A stretch of 64,000 nt of DNA, taken from Pythium myriotylum. Its lineage: Eukaryota; Oomycota; Peronosporomycetes; Pythiales; Pythiaceae. Made by a program: the position numbers and the translations under genes. The DNA is taken from contig JALJCQ010000009.1 of NCBI GenBank assembly GCA_023091665.1, positions 1,798,001-1,862,000 of the forward strand, in the 5' to 3' direction. Positions 22,001 through 32,603 of this stretch are shown here, piece after piece (the stretch's first letter is position 1; each line of letters begins with the position of its first letter). The notes below the pieces were generated by a model. That model worked only from the letters and a program-made list of their open reading frames with translations. It was not told where the DNA came from and ran no database searches.

Positions 22001-24537
22001 ACGCAGGCAACCTTCACGTGTACGATTTCCAACGATTGTATCTTCTGTTTCGATGCGAGGGGCATCACGATCAGATTCAGGTCTTGCATTTTCACTTTTC
22101 AGCCCCGTTACTGTTTTCAGGCGACGTTCGTGGCATTGTGTTCCTTTGGGATATCATCATTCACGGACCTACCTATCAGATACAGCCGATAATGCAACTC
22201 GCCCTTTCCTGCAGCAACCACCTCCTCGCCCTGTCTCGATCGTCTTCTGTTGGGCCCAGCCGAATGAGCTCTCGCCCTTCCACTGCTCTGAGTCTGCCAC
22301 TGGAAGTCACATCGCCAATTTCATCAATTCTTTGCACTCCTGAGACAAAGCACTCTAACACTGGGTACGTCTACGTGGGCACATCAAGTGGGGTAGTGTG
22401 GGGTTGGGACTTCCGCGTCTTGACGAACTACGCTAGAAGAAACGGTGTGGGCAAGGCTTTTGAGTATCACTTCACTGAAAGTCCAAGATGCTCAGAACGT
22501 TCTAAAGATTACAATGCTCTTCTCCGAGTAATCCACAAGACAAGCGTACTCAAATTGCGAGGAGAAGACATTCACAATCGTAACGTTCCACTGGATACCC
22601 AGTCGGGTTACAACGGGACTGCTCTCAACGTTCTCCAAAGTTGTGAAGCGTCATGTCTTTGGCAGGCTCATGCAGCGCAAGTCACCCAGTTGCATCTGTT
22701 GCCTTATCCTGCACGAATGTTTTCGGTGTCTCTTGATGGAACCATACGAGTTTGGAACGCTTCTCACACTTGCATCGGTACAATATCAAGTGCCACTAAG
22801 GCTGACAAAAGCGGCAGCCTAGGGTGTTCCAAGTTACCAGGTTCCGCTACTCTTGGATCAAGTTGGAAGTTCACGCATCACCGAAGCTTGGCTCACGAAT
22901 CGCGCAACCTACACATCCAAATCGCGCGTGAGATACTTCAGCGTGCCAAACGAAGGTTAGCCACGACGAGAAGATCAAGCCAGCACGAAGCTATTATCGT
23001 CCAAGAGAGCACCGAGGCTTCTGATGAGCCAGAATTCGCGATCGACCAGTCGCGAACTCCGGAGTTAAGTCGAAGCCTGGCCTCAGCGGAAAGACTGCTT
23101 GCAAATCATATGGCATTCTCGAGTACGATAGCTTGATACACGCGGAAAACTCTTCTTGCTAACGTTCAAACTGTTCTGCTAGAGGAATCCCGCCAATCTG
23201 GTGTCAAAAGAGGACTGTTTGGGGCTGAGGAAGAGACTTTACTGCGAGAATTCGCCCGTGGCCCCCACATGCAGCATGAGAAGCAAATCAGATCGCGGCT
23301 TGCACCGCTAATGTTGGTGTCACCCAAACCAAGCAATTCAAGAAAGAACTATAGTTTTCATCCTGAAGGTAATGAGATCGATTTGCCTGTCATGCGCACG
23401 ATGCGTCACTTTCCTGCAGAAGTTGAGAAGCGGCGGTCGCTGGAGAAACGTGGAGGCGCACGATTGCAGGTTCCAGATATTTCACTTTCGCCTTTCTTGC
23501 AATCAAGGCTACTGGTACCAGACACCCTGCCAAAATCAACACCCAAGAAACGCTTGACAGCTGGGACCCTCTCTTTCACAATGGAAGCTCATGCAACAGT
23601 CACCGAAGATATAACCCTTCCGGCCCTTGATCGAGAAGCAATCCCACTCGAACCTTCGAAGAATGTCGGACAATATCCTTACTGCAACAATAATCAGGCC
23701 CACAAACAGACTACGCGGGACCGCCTTGCATCTCATGCATCGTCACCATGCCTGCCAATCCACCCACTCATCGCACCCTCTCATCCACATAAAAACAACG
23801 CTACAGCGCCGCCAACGCTAGAAAGTGTTGGGTCACGATCGAACATCGAGCGGAAGATGCGGATCTATGAAGGCTCCGACGTGTTTCACATCAGTGGCAA
23901 AGGTGATGATACAACTAGTGAGTTCGAGCATGGTGGTGATGACAACCGACGACAACGCCATCGACCGATTTCGCAACGCCAACTATCACAGCCGCAGCTA
24001 ACAATCAGGCAGAATACCGAATTCGAGACTTACCGCGATCTTCCCGAGACCACGCCTGCTCGTAAGCGGCAGAGTCAATCCACCCTTCCCACAGCTCCTG
24101 CGTCAACACCAACGAGTAATCCGTACGGACCTCATTACACGGTCAAACAAGTCGTTGACTTCAGCGGGATCATTGCACGCTTCGATAGTGACTACAGTGG
24201 TGATATTGACAAGTCTGAATGGATGAGAATGATGCAAAGTTGCCGTCCAATATTTGGCTCATCCGATCTTGAAGCGACAGAGCGTCTTTTCCATTCAATT
24301 GACCGCGACGATAGCGGAAAAATTAGTCTGCAGGAAATACTTCCAATGGTGGTGAGTAACAAACTTGTGATGGGTGCTAGTTCAACCTCAGATGTGTATG
24401 TGCGGGTGTGGCTTTGATTGCAGTTCTCAAAGGCGACTCCCGACCAGCTTCAAAAAATGCGGCAATCGATCCAGGCACGTATCGATGCCGCAGCCGCAGC
24501 GATGGGTGCAGCGGCCACAAATGGACTCAAAATTTAG
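19064..24537 (+). CDS. EF-hand / WD40 repeat / EF-hand protein (WDR49-EFCAB8-WDY-like)
   Basis: Ten exons (19064-19168, 19225-19299, 19351-20243, 20296-20383, 20442-21551, 21613-21660, 21718-21774, 21841-23122, 23183-24351, 24424-24537) keep frame throughout and give 1,646 residues. An EF-hand near residue 340 (DINGDGKVDWEE) is followed by two WD40 propeller regions (e.g. ITGCLEIQLEVAMLATCSFD, LFSGDVRGIVFLWD, MFSVSLDGTIRVWN). A long disordered linker ends in a C-terminal pair of EF-hands (DSDYSGDIDKSEW and DRDDSGKISLQE). This EF-WD40 layout is known from WDR49, EFCAB8 and insect WDY, which are linked to cilia. A role in the zoospore flagellum is therefore an inference. Exons 6 and 7 are only 48 and 57 nt. 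Confidence 0.85.
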
Positions 24538-24577
24538 TCCCATCAATAGGAAACAAACCTATCGGGATGATGGTAGC

Positions 24578-25462
24578 TTAAGAGTTTTTAAGGCAGAGCT
24601 CTCGTGTGAATATGGTGTGGGAGGTAGTTACGCCATACAGGTGTGAACCCCAGACAGCAACTTGAGTGAGGCGACCATCAACTCGTTTGAACATTGGTGT
24701 GCTTGACGCCCCTGTGTTGCTGCAATAGACGAAATTGTTCTTGCCGACCCCACAGAGAAAGGCGCCATCGCCGAAGGCAATGTTCTTGAACGAAATACCA
24801 CCCGAGTCAACCGGAACAAAGGTATCCGACGTTGCATCCCAGTACTTCAAGTCTCCCGATGTCGTCACCCCAAAAATGTGTCCACTGATGGGACTAATGT
24901 CTAGCTGGACGAAATCGTCACCAATCTTCTTCCACGCAGGTTCCGTTGTGATCCCCTCAGCCGCGTAGAAGGCTTCGTGCGCCGCGTTTACGCGACATAT
25001 TTCTCTGCCGTTCGACGAAATCTGGCAGAGCTTGCCCGAAAGCAGCGTCCACTTCGGGTCACCACCGTATAGCAGTCCAAAGAAGATGTCATCGTTATGG
25101 TTGACGCCCCAAAGGTAGCCCTTCCAGACGGCAACCCACTTCAGCAGGCCCTGGATTGCCCACCAATTTGGGTTCGTAAGGAGGTTCTCATCAGCACCAA
25201 AGATGTGGTACCCCGAGTTGACGCCGCACAAGTGCGTCCCGTCGAAAGCCACTTGCATGAGTTGGCCATCCACTCTTGTCCACGCGGCACTTGCGTGAGT
25301 TAGCTGGGGCATTGTTGAGCTGGCCTGCTTGTTGACGAATACTCCATCTAAATCAGTCTTCCCAAATTCAACCCAAAGACAGATCAACCCACGCGACGTG
25401 GGTTCATCTGTCCTTATTAAAGCTGGCGTTCTCAAGTGTACCCAATGTCCATGCGTACTCAT
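24578..25462 (-). CDS. Tectonin-repeat (beta-propeller lectin-like) protein
   Basis: An open frame of 294 residues with about five repeats of the tectonin/fish-egg-lectin type: W..V.G.L.QVA..G..LCGV units such as WTRVDGQLMQVAFDGTHLCGV, separated by ~40 residues and closing with FKRVDGRLTQVAVWG. Such propellers bind lipopolysaccharide, sugars or phosphoinositides. Stops of this gene and the EF-WD40 gene are 40 bp apart. The 5' end is uncertain. An open, protein-like stretch continues upstream to about 25560 (HYNVAALIFRS then FHFDEYAWTL). It joins in frame at residue D of LDGVFV if a 94-nt GT-AG intron (about 25344-25437) is removed, but it lacks an ATG. Either the simple start at 25462 is real or a 5' exon remains to be found. 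Confidence 0.65.
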   Translation of the reverse strand: MSTHGHWVHLRTPALIRTDEPTSRGLICLWVEFGKTDLDGVFVNKQASSTMPQLTHASAAWTRVDGQLMQVAFDGTHLCGVNSGYHIFGADENLLTNPNWWAIQGLLKWVAVWKGYLWGVNHNDDIFFGLLYGGDPKWTLLSGKLCQISSNGREICRVNAAHEAFYAAEGITTEPAWKKIGDDFVQLDISPISGHIFGVTTSGDLKYWDATSDTFVPVDSGGISFKNIAFGDGAFLCGVGKNNFVYCSNTGASSTPMFKRVDGRLTQVAVWGSHLYGVTTSHTIFTRELCLKNS

Positions 25463-25636
25463 CGAAGTGGAATGTCTTGGAGATAGATGAGTCGGCGTAA
25501 TAGTCTGTCCCTATGCTTCTAAATATTAGTGCTGCCACGTTGTAGTGGACTTGGGTAGCAGGTGCTGTGCGATGCCGCGATGCTACGGCAGCAGATCTCG
25601 GTCCTTGGTTGGACTAATTGGGCAGCGAACGGTCCT

Positions 25637-26614
25637 CTAAGAGCACGAGGACGCGATGCAATCGGGGGATTCGAAGACGAGCTGCCCGGCGGTGACGCGA
25701 TGGTGCTTGGCGTCAGCATCGTGGACGAGGATCTCAACGTCGCTAAACCCGTACTCAAAGAGGTAGGCGCGCGCCCGCGCGGACGGTGCCTGCGCGATGC
25801 CGAACTGGTCGACCTGCGCGATGAAGACGGGTCGGACGTTGCTCGAAGCGAGCTTGTCTTCGATGAACGGGATGAGCTTAGAGATGGCGTCGAGGGAGCT
25901 GCCGTATTCGAGCGTCTTGTGCTGCCACGCGCTTCGCACCGAGTTGTCCGAGAAGAGCACGGCGGCGGCGTTGCGCAGAGGGAAGAGATCGTCGCGCGCG
26001 TCCTTTGCAGTCGCTTTGCACGCTTCGCTGTACGCTCTCTGCTCGTGCTCGCTCAGATGCGTGAGTTGCTGCTTGATGAACGCAGCCGCGACCTCTTCGC
26101 TGCTCGCGTCGCTGGCGAGGGTCTCGACAAGGCCCTTCCGGCAGAGCTCAACCCCGAACGTGAGTACGTCGCGGCGAAGCACATGGCTGTACACGGACGG
26201 GAACGGGAAGAGCTCCTCCAGCGTGATGACGCAGGGCTTGCAGTCGGAGGCGCGGGAGATGAAGGGCGTTTGCGGCGTGAAGAAGGGGCTGGAGCTGAGG
26301 AACTCGCGGCAGAGCGTGCCCGGCGTGAGGCACACGGCGGCGTCCGAGACGATGTAGACGGCGCGCACGCGCTTGACGGGCAGGAACTGAATCTGGCAGA
26401 TGGCCGAGCGCTCGGCGCAGAGCGCGGCGCCGATGTTGGCGCACTCGCAGTTGCCGCCGACGACGTGTCGGCTCTCGCCGTCGAGGTCCTCGTACGCGAA
26501 GACGGCGACGACGCGGAAGCCCGAGAGCATGGGCGTCTTCATGAGGCGGTCGCGGTGGTCCTCGGCGATCGCGAGGTAGCGCTCGTCCTCGGGCGAAAGC
26601 TGGGCGGTGCGCAT
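25637..26614 (-). CDS. Two-domain cytidine deaminase, zinc site altered
   Basis: An intronless 325-residue protein with the tandem-domain layout of E. coli- and plant-type cytidine deaminases. The first domain has GGNCECANIG and the CAER motif with the catalytic glutamate. The second zinc motif reads TPGTLCRE instead of PCxxCR, so one of the three cysteine ligands is glycine. The second domain lacks zinc motifs and keeps only the fold, ending with EYGSSLDAISKLIPFI, as in other two-domain enzymes. The canonical enzyme converts cytidine to uridine in pyrimidine salvage. Here activity depends on whether a nearby cysteine (four residues before the motif) can substitute. The start at 26614 was chosen because it begins the conserved region; a longer frame upstream looks non-coding. 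Confidence 0.8.
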   Translation of the reverse strand: MRTAQLSPEDERYLAIAEDHRDRLMKTPMLSGFRVVAVFAYEDLDGESRHVVGGNCECANIGAALCAERSAICQIQFLPVKRVRAVYIVSDAAVCLTPGTLCREFLSSSPFFTPQTPFISRASDCKPCVITLEELFPFPSVYSHVLRRDVLTFGVELCRKGLVETLASDASSEEVAAAFIKQQLTHLSEHEQRAYSEACKATAKDARDDLFPLRNAAAVLFSDNSVRSAWQHKTLEYGSSLDAISKLIPFIEDKLASSNVRPVFIAQVDQFGIAQAPSARARAYLFEYGFSDVEILVHDADAKHHRVTAGQLVFESPDCIASSCS

Positions 26615-26916
26615 GGCTGGGCGGACGAGTGCGCGGGTCGGCGAGGATTGCGGAATGAGCAGTGCGCGCGCATGGCATGCGTCGGCGGTGTGTGGACCAC
26701 TTCGCGACGTCGCTTCGGCGTCTCCGATGCGCTTGAACTTGGCCACGTGAGCGTGCAGCAGACGTGCAGAGGCGTTCGCATTCACATCTCGTTCATTCGC
26801 ATTCAGGCTGCCTGACGGTGGCGACGTCACGAAGAACCAGACTAATCCACGAGGCTGGACCACCCTAATTCGACGCCGAGTGCTAACGTCGCACCGCGGC
26901 TCCTCGAGATCTGACG

Positions 26917-29439
26917 ATGCCCCGCGACGCAGCAGCGCTCTTACGACGAGCATACGCGCGCGGCTCGCCGCCTCCGCACGTTCAATCGCTCTTCGCAGCC
27001 GCCGGACCCTCGAGCGGCCCCGTGGCCACGCTCTCCACTCCACAGCAACTCATCCAGGAGATCTACGAGGCAGAGGCCTTCGACGCTCAGCGCAAGCCGC
27101 CCGGAGCGCTGGGAGACGCGGCAGGAGCACGCGACCGTCGAAGTTCGAGTGGCCCTTTGCAATGTACGGACGTCGGTCTTTTGCTGAGAGAGCTCTGTGG
27201 ATTTCGCGAGGCGCTCGGCGAAGATGTTCGATGTCTATCGACGGATGAGAGCGATGTTCTTTCGGCGCTGCAGGACCGCCTTGTCTCTGCTCTTGTCCGA
27301 CGCATTCTTGCAATTGAAATGGAGCGAGGTGATGTTCTAGCTCGTGTCCATGAAGCATGCAGTTGCCTTATCGCACTGAGCGTCAGGCCGTCAACTGTCG
27401 CTCGGGAGATCGCGTTCTATGTGATGCATGACCTCTGCCAGTCTCTGTCCATCCGTTCGCCCGCACAACAATATGGCTACTCTGAAGGCTCTGATGTTCC
27501 TACAGCTCTCTTTGCCTGCTTTGCAGACATGCTCGCCAAGTGTCTTGCCGTCGTCAGTACCACGGGCGACCAGAAGATCTCCAGTGACGAGAGTGCATGG
27601 ATTCTCAACGCAGTCGCTTGTGTTTCATCTTTCACAACAAGAGCCGATCGTGACTACCAAGCAGATCGAGCCCAAAAGCTTGATGCATCAGCGGTCGTGT
27701 ATCTACTAAAACTAGCGATTTCATACTCGACGGACGAACCGACCACTGTTGAAGCGCTCGCCGAACTAGTATTGTGCAAGATGTACTCAGAGAGCAATCA
27801 AACGAGTTCTGGTGCCGTTATCGACCGCCGGAGCTCATCAGTCGAACTTCCTAACATGCTGGACATCGATAGGTTCGGTGGCAAGGATCTCTTCCTCACA
27901 ATATTCTATACGACTTCAAGCTGCGAGCTCCGGCGGGTTGTGTTCGCTGTCTTCTTCGATCTTGCGGTTGATCTGCTTCGGAGAAAAAATATGTGTGATG
28001 GTGATTACTCATGGGCGACTTATGATACTCTCCTCCAGGTTCTCCTCGATTGTGGCTTCGCGGACATGGTATCTACGAGGCCACTGCATGTTGAGATGTT
28101 GGCCTCGTCGGGTCGTCTTGTCAAGTCTCTGCATGCTAGTGTGGAGCACTATATGCCGGAGAAGCATATCGCCGCGTTGTGGACGACCTTGCGAGAGCTC
28201 CTTCAAATCGATGAGTACTTTCTGCGTAGTGTTTCACTTGCAGCCACTCTTAGAGTATTCTCGCATCCGACTCAACAGCCACACGAGACTGCAAGCGAGT
28301 TGATGATCAACAGACTTGATCAGCTTCTATCTGCGGAGAGACCTGAAGACCGTTTTAAGGGCGAGAGGTGGCTCGCTGAGCTTCTCACACATGGACTCAA
28401 CGACGGCGATCATATCGTCACGAACCAAAATAAAAACAAGCACGAAGCACAAACGGTATCATTGCCGACGACAGCAGACGGTAAACTCGAGGGCTCCCTT
28501 TGTTTTGACGAGACTGCCGAGGTTCGAATCGGTGCGCGCACAAAACTCTGGGAGCTGTGTGATTCTCATCTCCCAGCAGTCCGAACTTCGTTCACACGAG
28601 TATTGAGTCTCGTCTTGAGGCGTCTGAAGGTCTACCCGCGTCACTTCTCTTTTAGATTGAAGGATTCTACTGACTTCATCTTCTGCCATCCGTATCCGTA
28701 CCAGGCACCACCCTTGTCCTTCGTTCGCGAGCTCAACACATGCCTTGAAGCACTGGTAGTGGAAAAAGAAGACACCCCCACAGTGTCAATCTCTGCTATT
28801 GAGTTGGTTCTTCTCACCCTGACTTCCCCGTATGATGTCCCATACATTGACAGAAGCCGGAGAGCCTATGATCAAGAAACAACCAGCACGCCCGAAGAAC
28901 TCGTTGGCAAACTAGTCGGGTCCTCATCACTGGCTGCAAAACTCCTGACTGGGTCTTGTTCAGTTGACCTGACCATCCTGTCGCAGTTTTCCATTGATCT
29001 CTTCACGCATGTGCTGCGTATCTTGAACTGTTCGACTCGAAACCGGATCAACGATTATGTTAGTTGCACTGAGGTGTCATTCGTCAGCGACTACGCCGCT
29101 GTCTCAGCAATCCTCATTTCATTCGCGCTGCAAGACGCATCGCCGCATCCAAAGTTGCTTCGGGTTTTGTCTCCTTTCCTCGACTCGCGTGATTCGCGTG
29201 TTGCTGTGTACGTAGATCTCGCAGCCAGAGGTGGATGAGAACTCACAGAGTGTTCCTTTCCTAGCATTACGGCCCACTCCATCATTAATCTAGTCAAGCG
29301 CGAGTGCGGCGAGCGGCGCTACTTCGAGATCGTGCGATCACTCCACACCTCGGCCGTGCAGGACGACGGTGATACATCGATAACCGTTGCCGTCGAGTAT
29401 GCCCGAGCCATTGTCAACCACGCCCAGCTCACCCCGTAA
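26917..29439 (+). CDS. Large helical-repeat protein, unidentified
   Basis: Two exons (26917-29207 and 29265-29439; 57-nt intron with donor GTACGT) give 821 residues. The protein is almost entirely alpha-helical with regular Leu/Ala-rich amphipathic helices, as in ARM/HEAT solenoids, and has no membrane span or signal peptide. The first ~70 residues are low complexity. I do not recognise a family. Helical solenoids commonly scaffold complexes, but no specific role can be claimed. The start is 302 bp from the divergent deaminase ATG. Confidence 0.75.
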
Positions 29440-29918
29440 ATACGATATAGCTTCACTTCCATTTTGGAAGGGGTAAGATTATTTTACCCAATCGAAACTC
29501 TCTTGTTCTGGGTGGCTGGGAACTGCTGACCTCGTGGTGGGGTCTTCGTCCGCATGCACCGCACTATTACTTCTCTCGTCCTTTGAATGTCAGCTCGCCG
29601 GTGCTTCTGTCGAAGTCGCTCTCTTTGCGGCGGAGACGGTGCCACTCTCGCGCCGGCGCCAGCATGGGCTGCGTCGTCTTCCTCGTTCGGTTAGGTGCGC
29701 TGCCACGATTCACACGTGGCGCCCGCAGAAATGTGACGCGTCACTGGGGGTCTTCGGTGGTGTGTCCTGCCGGGCGGCTCTTGAGTGAGAAGGAGGACTA
29801 TGCGGCTCTGTGCGACGTCGGATGCGTGGACTGGCGCATAGCAAATCGGAGATATGTGTGGAGTTCTTGCCGCCAGTCGACTTGGACCATGAAACGCTCC
29901 GAACAGATCCAATGGACC
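29440..29918. other. Convergent intergenic region, nothing resolved
   Basis: This 479-bp spacer lies between two stop codons, so it holds two 3' UTRs. A plus-strand frame beginning MGCVVFLV at about 29664 is open for over 100 codons but has no domain, splice support or protein-like pattern, and I do not call it. Confidence 0.4.
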
Positions 29919-32506
29919 TTATCTCTTGCAGTCAGGAATGACAATGTGTGCAGTGCGGAATCCTGGCGAGTGCGCGGCGTCCGCACGGCGCTGCAATTCG
30001 GCCATGACGCGCTGCGCCCGCTCCAACGAAGCCACGTGCTCACGTGTGCGGAACAGCGGCGGTGGGCCGTTGTCATGCGCGCGTAGCTGCTCGCGAAGTC
30101 GCGCCAGTAGCGCCGCCTTGTTTATGGCGAACAATACTAAAATGTACCTGGGTCGTTAGTTGGCGCGTCATAAAGGCCTAGCAGAGCATACCTGCAAGGT
30201 CTTCGAATTCTTTGATACTGAAAGCAATCAGTTCTGGAACGTTCGCGTTCGAGAGAAGCGAGACACCAACGCGGCTCGCAAACGTATCGCCGGCGAGAGT
30301 GAGCACGGGAAGCCCCGCATACAAAGCGTCAGTTGCGGTTGAGTGGGCTCCATACTAAGAAGCATGGACATGTTAGATGTGGCATTCCCAGTAGCGATCC
30401 CTCCATATTTACCACGAGCGTGTCCAAAAAGAGATCTCCACGGCGGTGACGGCGCAGATGGTCATGCTTGGGGATTCGAGGCACAAAGCTGATGCGGGAA
30501 CTAGCAACGCCTTGACCAGCCGCCTCGAGGCGCAGGTTTCGGATGATTTCGTCACCAGTGGTGGCTCGCGACGAGTTCTGAGTGCGCTCAGAACGCAGCG
30601 GATTGAGCAACAGCAGCCGACTCTGCGGTACGCGTCTTAGAATCGCCATCCAGAGCGAAAAGGCCGATGGCTCAAGCTTGTCGATTTTGTTGAAGTTGAC
30701 GAATGTGAATTCATCGACTGGCGCATACGAGTCTTCCCCAGACCACAGCGATGCTCGTCCGCCCGGCACGACAGCTTCTGGGTAGTAGTTGACTTGGTAG
30801 GAGCGAGGCAGCACCACAAGGCTCTCACTAAAGTGGGAAGTCATCGCATCTGGCGGGGTAACGAAACGATCGGTCACAATGTAGTCAACGTACGGAGCTC
30901 CACTCGTTCCCGGGTATACAAGGTAATTGACCACCACCGGCGCCGGGCGGGCCGCCGTGATCCGTGGGCGACCACCACGCGTGTGGCCCTGAGCATCCAT
31001 GAGAATGTCGATGCCCCTCTCGCGAATTATGTGGATGCTTTCTTTCGTAGGAGTGATGACGAGATTCACGAACTCGTCCACGAGTTGCACAAGCCGCTTG
31101 CGATACTCGCTGCCATCATCTTTTCCATAGCCGAAGGCGACTGCGTGGACGATGTTGCGGTCATGGGCCGCGAAGACTCCTTCTAACAAGTGCGCCGTAG
31201 GATGATCAGTGAAATCGTAAGCAATGTACCCCACCGCAAGTCTTTCATCACTGCGGAGAGACTCGCGAGATATGACCTGTGTGTCGCCCAACATGGCTTT
31301 GGCAAAAGACGCGAACTCTGCAGAGTGCTCACGGGCGATCCGAAGGCGCAAGAATGGATCCATGGTGGTGAGAAGTGTGTCGAAGGACGAAAGCACTGGA
31401 CGGATGCCGCGAGCAAGCTGCTCATGCTCAACGTAGAAGTGAAGCTCATCGCGTAAGAGCTCAAAGTCTTCCCAAACACATGCCGTGCGCTTGGCCCGCG
31501 CGGCGTGGCCCGCAAGTCCAATGAGAGCGTCGATTTTCTTCTCAGGGACATCGAACTCGACATGGCGTGCTAAATCCCGGGCTTGGCTATACCAGTGCAG
31601 GGCGGATCGTATGTCGTCGGTCATCTCGTAGGCGACTGCGAGATTTGTCATGGACATCAATCGCTGGTCTGGATTGGTCGTACGAATAGCCAAGACTTGC
31701 TGTAATCGTAAGAGTAAATATCAGCTAAGGCGCATCACCGAAATCTCCCCATGCACGCACCAAGTAGCATCGCTTGGAGTCCTCGACGTTGCCGTATTGA
31801 TGATGAAGTGCTGCGACGTTGTGCCATGCACTTGCAAACTCTTGGTCTTCCTCCAGAGCGGTGTTGTAGGCTTCAGCTGCCTCCATGATCTAGCGACTAC
31901 CTGTTACTCCGGTTGATGTTCGTTGATCGCCTACTGTAGCGAACTCACCTTGCCGAGCCGATCCAGCGTGACGCCTCTGTCGTAGTGGTACTGTGGAGTC
32001 TGTGCACTTGCAGGCACCTTTGCGAACAGACTCTCTGCCTTGGCGAAGTCTGACATGTAATGGTACGCCACAGCCATTGTGTGGACCAATCGAGATTCCT
32101 GAGATGGGTCGATTGCTATTGCTCGCTCGAACGATGCAATTGCTTGAGCGTACTTCTTGGTGTCGTAGTAGAGATACCCTAGATTCGCAATCGTCTGGGC
32201 GTCGTCGGGGCGAACCGTCAGCACTTTCTCGTAGTGTACGAGCGCACGATCAAAAGCGACGTCTTGGTGGAAAGCGACCGCGAGTGCTGCCTCTACTGCC
32301 GGGTCGACGCTAATGGCTTTCGAAGCGAGTTGCTCGAGAATTGCACGGGATGCCCGCCACTGCTTCTGTTGGCCGAGGGCCAGTGCGTGCTGCAGCAATT
32401 GCTCGTACGAAGACGCGTTGGTGATCGTCGTGGATATCCACACGAAGAGCGCAAGCAAAAGCAACGACGTCCCGACGCGCATGAAGGTTCGCGTGAGGAG
32501 GTGCAT
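29919..32506 (-). CDS. OGT-like glycosyltransferase (GT41) with TPR repeats and N-terminal signal anchor
   Basis: Five exons (32506-31949, 31889-31761, 31699-30413, 30354-30192, 30136-29919) give 784 residues. Residues ~10-30 form a hydrophobic segment (TSLLLLALFVWISTTI) after a short basic start, typical of a signal anchor. TPR repeats follow (AQTIANLGYLYYDTKKYAQA; AWHNVAALHHQYGNVEDS). The catalytic region has GT41 hallmarks: DAQGHTRGGRP, YPGTSGAPYVDYIVTDRF, then HDHLRRHRRGDLFLDTLVYG and GLPVLTLAGDTFASRVG, the last restored only when the 58-nt intron is removed. OGT adds O-GlcNAc or O-fucose from nucleotide sugars and normally works in cytosol and nucleus; the anchor here suggests a Golgi or ER lumenal enzyme. 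The final exon is a helical, charged tail. Confidence 0.85.
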
Positions 32507-32603
32507 TTTCCAGATTTGATCTTGAGAAGCGACGCGTTCGAGTGGACCACATGAAAGCTACACAAGTCTCAGACCACGGATCTTGGAAGGACGTGCTTGG
32601 CGA

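Noticed and set aside
25562..26815. A 417-residue plus-strand open frame
   Set aside because: It mirrors the deaminase gene and has a shadow-like Arg/Glu/Val composition.
26615..27043. N-terminal extension of the deaminase
   Set aside because: The added residues are Arg/Ala-rich and look like translated promoter sequence; the conserved domain starts just after ATG 26614.
29583..30086. A 167-residue plus-strand frame overlapping the OGT-like 3' end
   Set aside because: Part of it is antisense to the last OGT exon, and the rest has no family signal.
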